DNA from: an uncultured Clostridia bacterium
GTDB lineage: Bacteria; Bacillota; Clostridia; Christensenellales; Borkfalkiaceae
Direction: 5' to 3'
Length of the DNA stretch: 7,211 nt
NCBI GenBank assembly: GCA_900557285.1
Contig: USSJ01000062.1
Span: 1 to 7,211 of the forward strand
Below the pieces are notes generated by a model that was given only the letters and a program-made list of their open reading frames with translations, was not told the DNA's origin and did not search any database. Positions 1 through 6,003 of the stretch are shown here, piece after piece. A program made the position numbers and the translations under genes. Numbering within the stretch: position 1 is the first letter of the stretch; each line of letters starts with the position of its first letter.

Positions 1-425
1 CGCCCAAGCACACGGCGGCAAAAACGGCGGAACTCGTATTTTACCATATGTACGATTTCGACGGCAGAGTGCGCCCCAATAAACTGCGCCGCTTTTTCGT
101 TGCGCACGCCGAGCTTTTAGAAGATCTGATGCTCCTCAAACAGGCGGACTATTCGGGCTGCAAGGACGATCTGAACGTTTGTCCCGGAATCTTAAAATGG
201 AACAGAATCTTTGCCCGTATGCAGCAAGAAAACGTTCCGTTCACGCTTCGGCAGCTCGCCGTGCGCGGAGACAGCCTCGGTTTTGTCCCTGCAAAACAGC
301 GCGCACAGATTCTGAAAAGCCTGTTGCTGTTCTGTGCCTGCGACGGTTCGCGCAACCGCACGGATACCCTTCTGCGGGAAGCGGCACGCCTTGCGGAAGA
401 ACATCAAAGCGGAGGAAAAGAATGA
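1..425 (+). CDS. cca: CCA tRNA nucleotidyltransferase, C-terminal part (5' truncated by window)
   Basis: The reading frame is open from the window edge (first full codon at 3) to a TGA at 423-425, giving about 140 residues of the end of a longer protein. The family adds or repairs the 3'-terminal CCA of tRNAs in the cytoplasm. The catalytic head and most of the central region lie outside the window. What is visible fits the tail of bacterial class II enzymes: a helical segment with LRRFF then LLKQADYSGC (family pattern: leucine-rich helix followed by an A-D pair), and near the end PFTLRQLAVRGDSLGF, which matches the family pattern 'F-S-L-K-D-L-A-V-N-G-x-D-L', followed by a final helix with NRTDTLLREAARL. 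The ATG at 48 is internal and is not the start. The stop overlaps the rmuC start (ATGA, 422-425). A related HD-domain nucleotidyltransferase or poly(A) polymerase cannot be excluded without the N-terminus. Confidence 0.82.
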   Translation, partial: PKHTAAKTAELVFYHMYDFDGRVRPNKLRRFFVAHAELLEDLMLLKQADYSGCKDDLNVCPGILKWNRIFARMQQENVPFTLRQLAVRGDSLGFVPAKQRAQILKSLLLFCACDGSRNRTDTLLREAARLAEEHQSGGKE

Positions 426-1660
426 CGGAAATATTCAGCATTATCGCGGCGGTCTGCGCCGCCCTGTCGCTCATACTGAGCGGTTTTATCTTAAAAAATC
501 AGAAAAACAACGGTACGTTCCGTCAAAATCAGGACAATTCCCGTCTGGAGCAAATGCTGGAACGCACCAATTATATCGCCGAACAAACGGCGCGCACCTC
601 ACAGGATTACATGGATTTCATGTCCAAACAACAGAGTGCGAATTTAAAAGGGATCCAGGAAAAACTGGAAGCGCTCAACGCAAGCACCGAACGCAGGCTC
701 GCCGAGATCCAGCGCGTGGTCACGGGCGAGATCAAATACATGACCGAACAGAACGCGCACAACCTCGAACAGATCCGCCAGACCGTGGACGAAAAACTGT
801 CTTCCACGCTGGAAAACAGGCTGAATAAGAGCTATTCCATCATCAACGAGCGGCTGGAAGCGGTCTACAAAGGGATCGGTGAAGTGCAGCAGCTTGCAGG
901 GAGCGTGGCGGATATCAAAAAGGTGTTCACGAACGTCAAACTGCGCGGCACATGGGGCGAAGTTCAGCTCTCCGCCCTGCTCGAACAGATGCTTTCTCCC
1001 CAGCAATACCGCGCCAACGTGCGCATCAATCCGCTGGACAATTCCGTCGTGGAATACGCGATTCTTCTCCCTTCCAAAGAGGGCGAAACTGTGTATCTGC
1101 CCATCGACAGCAAATTCCCGATCGAAGAATACCGCCGCCTCATCGACGCGAGCGATTCGGGCGATAAAGACGCCGCCGAACGCGCGGGGAAAAATCTCGA
1201 ACGCGCCCTCAAATTACAGGCGGACACGATCGCAAAAAAATACATTCTTCCCCCTATTACCGCCGACTTTGCGGTCATGTTCCTGCCGCTGGAAGGCCTA
1301 TACGCGGAGAGTCTGAAAATGCCGGGGCTTGCGGAATACTTTGCAAACCGCCGCATCATGGCGTGCGGCCCGACAAACCTCGGCGCACTGCTTACGACCC
1401 TCCAGATCGGCTACAAGACCGCCGCCATCGAAAAGCGTTCGGGCGAACTTTGGGAACTGCTTTCCGCATTCCGACACGAGTTCCGCAACTTTGTGCAGAT
1501 CCTCGAAAAGGCACAGAAAAAACTGCAGGAAGCCCAGGACACCATCGAAAATGCAGCCAAGAAAACGCGCACGATCGACAAGAAATTGAAGAACGTATCC
1601 GAAATTACCGACGAACGCGCCAACCTTTTGCTCGGCGGCGACGATGAAAACGATTCATAA
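422..1660 (+). CDS. rmuC: DNA recombination protein RmuC homologue
   Basis: Complete gene of 412 residues, the usual size for RmuC. Residues ~4-23 form a single hydrophobic segment (IFSIIAAVCAALSLILSGF), followed by a polar, Gln/Glu/Lys-rich coiled-coil region (~40-150). The RmuC domain spans ~165-385, with the signatures LRGTWGEVQL (from residue 174), YLPIDSKFPIEEY, ADFAVMFLPLEGLYAE and GPTNLGALLTTLQIGYKT. A C-terminal coiled coil follows. RmuC proteins limit DNA inversions and are proposed to be nuclease-like; the biochemical reaction is not settled and the role here is by homology. The start at 422 was chosen because GGAGG (411-415) sits 6 nt upstream, the ATG overlaps the preceding stop, and the protein then begins directly with the membrane anchor. 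The same frame is open further upstream, but that stretch lies inside cca. Coupled to cca. No clear terminator follows. Confidence 0.95.
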   Translation: MTEIFSIIAAVCAALSLILSGFILKNQKNNGTFRQNQDNSRLEQMLERTNYIAEQTARTSQDYMDFMSKQQSANLKGIQEKLEALNASTERRLAEIQRVVTGEIKYMTEQNAHNLEQIRQTVDEKLSSTLENRLNKSYSIINERLEAVYKGIGEVQQLAGSVADIKKVFTNVKLRGTWGEVQLSALLEQMLSPQQYRANVRINPLDNSVVEYAILLPSKEGETVYLPIDSKFPIEEYRRLIDASDSGDKDAAERAGKNLERALKLQADTIAKKYILPPITADFAVMFLPLEGLYAESLKMPGLAEYFANRRIMACGPTNLGALLTTLQIGYKTAAIEKRSGELWELLSAFRHEFRNFVQILEKAQKKLQEAQDTIENAAKKTRTIDKKLKNVSEITDERANLLLGGDDENDS

Positions 1661-1789
1661 TCACCCCACTTCAAAACGCTTTTGAAAGGCTGTTCCGACA
1701 GTATTTTTCGCAAGCCTTTGCGCGAGCAAACCGTGCGCCATCTTTTACCGCAAACCTCCGTAAAAGGCAATATCCCCTGTGTTCAGGCA

Positions 1790-1835
1790 CCGAGTCGGCG
1801 CGTTGCAAAAACAGACGCGCCGCTTCCCTGCTCGG
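1790..1835 (+). repeat. Nested hairpin (CCGAG/CTCGG enclosing CGGCGCGT/ACGCGCCG)
   Basis: An inner perfect 8-bp stem (1796-1803 with 1815-1822, 11-nt loop) sits inside an outer perfect 5-bp stem (1790-1794 with 1831-1835). The pairing is read directly from the sequence. There is no T-run, so it is not a standard terminator. It could be part of an untranslated RNA or a remnant element; its function is unknown. Confidence 0.4.
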
Positions 1836-1871
1836 CAGAAAATTTCCAAAGCGCCCCGGCGCGTACCCTAT

Positions 1872-1922
1872 GAATATTTGCATCAGCGCAACGATCGATT
1901 TTTAGTGCCGACGCAAATATTC
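1872..1922. repeat. 10-bp inverted repeat GAATATTTGC/GCAAATATTC with 31-nt spacer
   Basis: Perfect 10-bp arms at 1872-1881 and 1913-1922 flank a spacer that contains the small palindrome CGATCG. A T-rich tract follows from ~1926. It could be a large-loop, terminator-like fold for the rmuC transcript or a paired protein-binding site upstream of the next promoter. The sequence alone does not decide. Confidence 0.4.
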
Positions 1923-2022
1923 GCTGTTTTCTGCTTTTTTTCATGCCTTTTCGTGCTTGCTCTCTTTTCCTTTGCAACCATATTTTTACTTTGTTTTTTC
2001 ATAATTCAAACACTAAAAGTCA

Positions 2023-2051
2023 TTGATTTTTTTCAGGAGATATATTATAAT
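2023..2051 (+). promoter_or_regulatory. Sigma-A-type promoter, predicted start at the ATG (leaderless)
   Basis: The -35 element TTGATT (2023-2028) and the -10 element TATAAT (2046-2051) are separated by exactly 17 nt and preceded by an AT-rich segment. Placing +1 seven bases after the -10 element puts it at 2058, the A of the cupin-like gene's ATG. The only Shine-Dalgarno-like string (AGGAG, 2035-2039) lies inside the promoter spacer, 18 nt from the ATG, and would not be in the transcript. Confidence 0.7.
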
Positions 2052-2057
2052 AGCAAT

Positions 2058-2360
2058 ATGAAAATCACGAAACTTGATCTCTCAAAAGAATTGCCGCAGG
2101 AAAAAGATTTCATCTTTTCGGAAAAGCCTGTCCAGGGCGCGCGGCTGGGAAAATCGGGAAATAACCTGTACATATGCTCGCCGCGCCGCTATAAACTGTA
2201 TACCGACACAAGCGATACCGTCTGTTTTCTCAATGGGAGCGGGCATTTCAAATGGGCGCGCGGCGAAAAGGGCTTTACGGCAGGAGATACTTTCCTCGTT
2301 CAGGAATGCGGGGAATATGAAATAAACGGCGCATGCACGTTTATCGTACTGCGGGATTAA
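2058..2360 (+). CDS. Small cupin-like (jelly-roll) protein, function unknown
   Basis: A 100-residue protein without signal peptide or membrane segment, so probably cytoplasmic. The second half has the profile of a single cupin barrel: alternating strands, a VCFLNGSGHFKW turn (residues 55-66), then FTAGDTFLV (73-81) and EYEINGACTFIVL (86-98), matching the 'G-D-x-x-x-V ... Y-x-I-x-G' pattern of small cupins and mannose-6-phosphate-isomerase-type barrels. The His/Glu metal ligands of classical cupin motif 1 are not evident (one His, H63), so a metal-dependent enzyme is unlikely; small-molecule sensing or binding is more plausible but is inference. It has four cysteines (40, 56, 84, 93). The start at 2058 is the only ATG in the first part of the frame. 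The upstream open frame is T-rich spacer read as hydrophobic residues. The gene lies 12 nt before the large anchored protein and likely shares its mRNA. The fold call is moderate; the function is not recognised. Confidence 0.72.
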   Translation: MKITKLDLSKELPQEKDFIFSEKPVQGARLGKSGNNLYICSPRRYKLYTDTSDTVCFLNGSGHFKWARGEKGFTAGDTFLVQECGEYEINGACTFIVLRD

Positions 2361-2372
2361 GGAGAAAAAACT

Positions 2373-5270
2373 ATGGTCAAATCAACATTCAGCCTGGGCG
2401 GAAAACTTGTCACGATCTTTCTGACTCTGGTCATCTTTATCGGTGCGATCGCAGTTGCGCTCTTTGCGGTCTACAAAAACGTGAAAGTGCGCACGCTGGC
2501 GGGACTGATCGGACAGGAAAACTGGATCTCCGAATCGTACGACGATACCATTGAAAATTTTATCGGGAAGGTTTCCGAAGCGCTCAGCGGCGAGATCAGC
2601 CTGCAGACAATCGCGGATATTTCCCCCGCTCTCGGCGAGAAAATGGACGCCATCGTGGATAACCTCGAAAAAGCGGGCTTGTTTGCGGTAGACCGCAATG
2701 TCCTCTACTCGACCGCCGTCAATCAGCTGACTTCCAATCTTTCCGATCTTCTGATCATCACGGCATCGCTGAACGATCTGTCCGAAACGCTGCATTTCAC
2801 GCTGCCCGATCTCGATATCATCACGGGCAACGAAGAGAATCCGCTCAACGTCTACACGCAGGTCACCAAAGACGGGGTCATCGACAAAGCGTTCTCCATG
2901 AGCGCGACCCCCTATACTTATTACACGCGCACGGAAATATTTTTTGATACGTATACGGAAACCGTGTCGGGCGCCGACGGCGAAACGGAACAAACATTCC
3001 CCATCGTATCCTGGGAAAAACGGGGAATCTATGCACTGACGGGTATCGCGGCCGACGGCAGCAACCTCACGTATAACGGAGAAAAACTCTACCTCGGCAA
3101 AACGAGTGCATCGGGCGCGGTCACGTATGCGCAGCTTACAAAAAACAGCGACGCGCTGTATTCTCTGGACGAAACGGGCGAAAAAGCGGAATTTGCCCTT
3201 GCGGAAAACGAAAAATTGTATATCCGCGCACTCGTCGAAACCGAAACGACGGGCGAATTTATCGAAGGCTATCAGGATATAACGCCCGCCCAGCCGGTCG
3301 GAAGCGACAATTTGCCCGTGATCGCCGCAAAATACCGTTACACGCCCCTCTATGCAAAGCTGGATTCCGCGCCTTCCGAAGGAGAATTCATTCAGGCGGG
3401 CGAAAGCTACTACGTGCTTGCGACGGAAAAGGACGAAAACGGCTATGTCGTGGATTCCGCGAACGGCGGGTTTGTGATTGCGGACGAATACAGCGACGAA
3501 ACGCTTTACCGTCTTGATTACACCTATACGCAAGCGGACGCCTCCGCCGCAAATGCGGAAACGCCCTTGTTTATTTGCACGAACGGGATCGGCGATCTGC
3601 CCGTAACGTTCGGCATCACCGCCCTTTCCTCTTTCCTGGATACAGGGACCATGACGCTCGATTCGATGGGAGAATATTTCGGCATCTCCATGGATAACGC
3701 CATGTTGGACAGTCTCAAATACGTACCGTTGAAATACATTTCCTCATCCATGACGGCGGAAATGAACAACATTTATGTGGACGACGTGATCACCGTTGAC
3801 GCAAATTCTCCCGCCGTCCTGCGCTATCTTGCGGGATACACTCTCAACGACGATGGTACGCTGAATAAATCCGGCCGCCGCACGATCGGGGAGCTCACCG
3901 ATTCGCTCGACGGACTCACGATTTCTTCCGTCGTCGATATCAACGAAAACTCCCATAAACTTTTGCAGACGATCGGGGATTGGACTCTCAACGATATCGG
4001 GAACCCTGCTAAAATCGATTCCATTGCCCTCGGCGACGTTTTAACGATTGCGGACGACGGCTCCGCGCCGCGCATCCTGCAAGTCCTTGCAAACGTCCCG
4101 CTCGGCGAAATCAGCGGAAAGATCAATTCGCTTGCGCTCAAAGATATTCTGGACGTATCCGATTCGAATATCCTGAGCAACCTTGCAAACTCTACCCTCG
4201 ACACGCTGGCGAACGATTTGAAAAACCTTTCCGTCCAGCAGATGTATGCGGACGACATCTATGCTTATTACACGGTCGAAACGACGGATTCTTCCGACCG
4301 CTTCCTGCAATTGCAGCAAATCTACGGCGCCGCAAATCTCTATATCCTGCAGGACAGCGAATACGTCGCCGCGACAGAACAAAATTTCTCGGGCGTCATG
4401 CTTTACAGCCCTTACCTTCTCCTGGACAGCACGGAAAACTATCAGAACGTTCCGCTCTATGTCTTGAAAGAAGGCGAGATCACAACGGCTACCCAAGCCA
4501 GCCAATGGAAACTTTCGGACAAAGATATAGAGGCTCTTCTCGGCAAAACGCTGTACTTTAAATCTGAACAGGACGGAAAGGTCTCCTATTCTGTCGCCGT
4601 CGAAAACGTGCAGGAATCGGATCTGAACAAAACCTTCACTGCCGATACCCTCTGGTACTGGGACAGCACCGGCGAAAAAATAAAGGAAGTTTCTCTCGTC
4701 ACGGCAGGAATTGCGGCAAATGAAACGAATAATCTTCTGACACGCCTTGCTTATGTCGGAACTTACACGGCAGGCGCAACGTTTGAACAGGGTAATCTGT
4801 ATTATTATGACACGGCAAAAGAAATCTGGATCAACGTACCGCTTCAATCTTCAAAGGACGAAACGGGAAAGATCACCTATTCCGTTTCAGAATCGGACAA
4901 AATCGCAGAAGGAACGGCGCTCTATACGTACGGAACCGTGCGCGGGGTATGGAAATATCTTCTGACCAAAGACGGTGCGGAAATCAACTGCAGCATCCAG
5001 GAGATCGGCTCCCTTGTTTCCAACGTGAAAGAGAATATCAACGCCCTGACTCTCCGGGAATTGCACGAAGACGGAATGGTAACCATTTCGGATCCGTCCG
5101 TTCTCAACGAAGCGATCCCCTATGACATTATTTACGGGAACGAAGCCGAAACATGGAAAGCAAATTTCGGCGGCGCGGAGTTCGTAGGCGATCTGCGTAT
5201 GAACGATTTGCTGAATCTCACACTTGCCATGATCTCCAAAGTCAACGAATTCGGTAACATTTCGGGTTAA
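2373..5270 (+). CDS. Large membrane-anchored repeat protein, probably extracellular, unknown function
   Basis: A 965-residue protein starting at an ATG 8 nt after AAGGAG (2359-2364), which overlaps the upstream stop. Residues ~12-34 form one strong hydrophobic helix with lysines on both sides, read as an uncleaved signal anchor. There is no lipobox, no LPxTG-type motif, no C-terminal membrane segment, and only two cysteines. Regions in order: helical stretch ~40-150; beta-rich, acidic, Tyr/Thr-rich block ~165-405; helical repeats ~426-625; second beta-rich block ~630-865; helical tail ~870-965. The helical repeats are 32-38 residues long with a degenerate pattern 'hydrophobic-x-x-L-x-L-x-D-(I/V)-(L/V)-D/T-(I/V) ... 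S-x-x-(I/L)-L-x-x-L'. Clear units start at residues 512, 549, 585 and 617, with looser ones from ~428 and ~464; a similar unit recurs at ~888-920. The beta blocks share a recurring Leu-Tyr strand start. I do not recognise the family. Co-transcription with the cupin-like gene and the closing hairpin at 5328 make a two-gene unit. An envelope adhesin, scaffold or S-layer-like role is inference. Confidence 0.88.
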   Translation: MVKSTFSLGGKLVTIFLTLVIFIGAIAVALFAVYKNVKVRTLAGLIGQENWISESYDDTIENFIGKVSEALSGEISLQTIADISPALGEKMDAIVDNLEKAGLFAVDRNVLYSTAVNQLTSNLSDLLIITASLNDLSETLHFTLPDLDIITGNEENPLNVYTQVTKDGVIDKAFSMSATPYTYYTRTEIFFDTYTETVSGADGETEQTFPIVSWEKRGIYALTGIAADGSNLTYNGEKLYLGKTSASGAVTYAQLTKNSDALYSLDETGEKAEFALAENEKLYIRALVETETTGEFIEGYQDITPAQPVGSDNLPVIAAKYRYTPLYAKLDSAPSEGEFIQAGESYYVLATEKDENGYVVDSANGGFVIADEYSDETLYRLDYTYTQADASAANAETPLFICTNGIGDLPVTFGITALSSFLDTGTMTLDSMGEYFGISMDNAMLDSLKYVPLKYISSSMTAEMNNIYVDDVITVDANSPAVLRYLAGYTLNDDGTLNKSGRRTIGELTDSLDGLTISSVVDINENSHKLLQTIGDWTLNDIGNPAKIDSIALGDVLTIADDGSAPRILQVLANVPLGEISGKINSLALKDILDVSDSNILSNLANSTLDTLANDLKNLSVQQMYADDIYAYYTVETTDSSDRFLQLQQIYGAANLYILQDSEYVAATEQNFSGVMLYSPYLLLDSTENYQNVPLYVLKEGEITTATQASQWKLSDKDIEALLGKTLYFKSEQDGKVSYSVAVENVQESDLNKTFTADTLWYWDSTGEKIKEVSLVTAGIAANETNNLLTRLAYVGTYTAGATFEQGNLYYYDTAKEIWINVPLQSSKDETGKITYSVSESDKIAEGTALYTYGTVRGVWKYLLTKDGAEINCSIQEIGSLVSNVKENINALTLRELHEDGMVTISDPSVLNEAIPYDIIYGNEAETWKANFGGAEFVGDLRMNDLLNLTLAMISKVNEFGNISG

Positions 5271-5327
5271 GCATCCACTTATTACTGCCGATTTCAATTT
5301 TTACATGCCAAAAACGCGCAGCTTTAT

Positions 5328-5375
5328 GGATAAGCGCCCCAAAAGTGTTTGACTTTTGGGGCGCTTATCCCTTTT
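5328..5375 (+). terminator. Perfect 19-bp hairpin closing the cupin/repeat-protein unit
   Basis: The arms GGATAAGCGCCCCAAAAGT (5328-5346) and its exact reverse complement (5352-5370) enclose the loop GTTTG and are followed by CTTTT (5371-5375). It begins 57 nt after the stop of the large protein gene. The stem is very strong, but the T-run is only four bases, so termination may be partial or the hairpin may also protect the mRNA 3' end. Confidence 0.75.
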
Positions 5376-5387
5376 AAAAAGCCGCTC

Positions 5388-5568
5388 TATGCACTGCCCT
5401 TTTATTTTGCTTAGAAGCGTCAGCATTATGCACTGCGCGTTTATCTTTTCGGGAAAACGGCGGCGCTATCCGTGCTCCTTTCTTGTCGGAAAAATAGCAA
5501 CGTTATAACGTGCGTCTTTATCTTTTCGGAAAAACGGCGGAGCAGGCGGACAAAAATTGCTTTTATCT
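5388..5568 (+). repeat. Degenerate tandem repeats, ~39-nt period, four to five units
   Basis: Units start at about 5388, 5427, 5467 and 5504, with a weaker partial fifth near 5555. Each carries TAT-N(~5)-GC then TTTATCTTTTCGG-like and AAAACGGCGG-like blocks. The TTTAT-type block recurs at 5401, 5440, 5479, 5517 and 5562, i.e. spacings of 39, 39, 38 and 45. TATGCACTGC is identical in units 1 and 2, and TTTATCTTTTCGG is identical in units 2 and 4. The array lies between the terminator of the previous unit and the rpsF promoter. Function unknown. Confidence 0.6.
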
Positions 5569-5593
5569 GCGCGCGTATTTTTAAAAGCGCGCA
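5568..5593. repeat. Inverted repeat TGCGCGC/GCGCGCA just upstream of the rpsF promoter
   Basis: Perfect 7-bp arms at 5568-5574 and 5587-5593 flank a 12-nt AT-rich loop and are followed by an A-run, ending ten bases before the -35 element. It could be an operator or simply part of the decayed repeat tract; nothing in the sequence decides. Confidence 0.35.
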
Positions 5594-5602
5594 TAAAAAA
5601 GA

Positions 5603-5631
5603 TTGACTTGTCCGATAAAATGCAGTATAAT
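5603..5631 (+). promoter_or_regulatory. Strong sigma-A promoter of the rpsF-ssb-rpsR operon
   Basis: TTGACT (-35, 5603-5608) and TATAAT (-10, 5626-5631) lie 17 nt apart. The predicted start of transcription is near 5638, giving a leader of about 69 nt before the rpsF ATG. A-rich sequence precedes the -35 element. This near-consensus promoter suits a ribosomal protein operon. Confidence 0.88.
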
Positions 5632-5656
5632 GAATAATGCGCAAATAAAAAGCGCA

Positions 5657-5700
5657 AACCTTGCGTATCCAGGCGATACGCCGAATAAGACCGGGAGGTG
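5657..5700 (+). promoter_or_regulatory. Candidate S6:S18-binding autoregulatory leader RNA
   Basis: A perfect 7-bp hairpin (GCGTATC 5663-5669 with GATACGC 5675-5681, loop CAGGC) is followed at once by CCG (5681-5683) in what would be a 3' bulge. A short outer stem can form either as CTT (5660-5662) with AAG (5687-5689) or as ACCTT (5658-5662) with GAGGT (5695-5699), the latter covering the Shine-Dalgarno sequence. Known S6:S18 leader motifs of rpsF operons have a CCG in a bulge between a stem and a hairpin, and bind the S6:S18 complex to repress translation. The assignment rests on this shape and on position; no covariation could be tested. Confidence 0.6.
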
Positions 5701-5706
5701 AAATCA

Positions 5707-5988
5707 ATGAAATACGAGATGCTTTATCTGATCGACACGTCGATCGCGGAAGAAGCACGCGAAGCGCTGATCACCAAATTCGAAGACACAGTCAAGAATC
5801 TGGGCGGCACGGTGGTTTCGACGGACAAGTGGGGCGTTAAAAAGACCGCTTATCCCATCAACTACAAGACCGAAGCGTTTTATGTGCTGATGACGTTCGA
5901 AGCGGACGGCAGCGCTATCAAAGAGCTCGACCGCATCGCAGGCATTACGGACGGCATTATGCGCAGAATGATCACAAAAGCGATCTGA
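5707..5988 (+). CDS. rpsF: Small ribosomal subunit protein S6 (bS6)
   Basis: A 93-residue protein of the 30S platform, where it pairs with S18. Family signatures are YEMLYLID at the N-terminus, GGTVVSTDKWGVKKTAYPINYKTEAFYVLMTFEA in the middle (positions of the conserved G-x-x-x-L-A-Y-x-I and Y-Y-x-x-x-x-F-x-A strands) and IMRRMITKAI at the end. The length is typical. The ATG at 5707 lies 6 nt after GGGAGGTG (5693-5700). The frame also has a GTG at 5698, but that codon is part of the Shine-Dalgarno region. It is the first gene of the operon and is probably controlled by the structured leader just upstream. Confidence 0.97.
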   Translation: MKYEMLYLIDTSIAEEAREALITKFEDTVKNLGGTVVSTDKWGVKKTAYPINYKTEAFYVLMTFEADGSAIKELDRIAGITDGIMRRMITKAI

Positions 5989-6003
5989 GGACGGTAAAAG
6001 CGT

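Larger units (their letters stand above)
1661..2057. other. Intergenic spacer rmuC to cupin-like gene, no callable gene
   Basis: This 397-base stretch has no reading frame with a credible start, ribosome binding site and protein-like composition. Right after the rmuC stop lies a weak hairpin (CTT-CAAAA / TTTTG-A-AAG, 1669-1688) without a T-run. Farther on are a nested hairpin (1790-1835), a 10-bp inverted repeat (1872-1922), a T-rich tract (~1923-2034), an AT-rich segment that could act as an UP element (~2001-2022) and the promoter of the next gene. No convincing rho-independent terminator for rmuC was found. Confidence 0.7.

Noticed and set aside
179..421. Longer rmuC start at 179
   Set aside because: The stretch lies inside cca in another frame and translates to Arg-rich sequence unlike RmuC. 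GGAGG before 422 and the membrane anchor directly after it fix the start.
1786..1802. GGCACCGAGTCGG, identical to part of the terminal hairpin of the Streptococcus pyogenes Cas9 tracrRNA
   Set aside because: There is no T-run after it, no anti-repeat or nexus upstream, and no CRISPR repeat or cas gene in the window. The bases are better explained as one side of the nested hairpin 1790-1835. Short identity by chance.
1779..2057. N-terminal extension of the cupin-like gene to an upstream start
   Set aside because: The extension is the T-rich spacer read as Phe/Leu/Ile, spans the promoter, and has no ribosome binding site. The ATG at 2058 starts a coherent small barrel protein.
2382..3533. 383-codon open frame on the - strand opposite the large repeat protein
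   Set aside because: It is antisense to a well-supported + strand gene with a clear Shine-Dalgarno sequence, membrane anchor and repeats; its translation is low-quality (Phe/Arg/Val-rich, no recognisable domain). The strong codon bias of the + gene keeps the opposite frame free of stops. The same holds for the - frame at 4041-4847.
5698..5706. GTG start for rpsF at 5698
   Set aside because: The GTG overlaps the Shine-Dalgarno sequence; S6 proteins begin at M-x-Y-E, which matches the ATG at 5707.
5441..5758. 105-codon open frame on the - strand across the rpsF promoter
   Set aside because: It covers the promoter, leader and start of rpsF, has no recognisable domain, and is explained by the repeat tract and leader.
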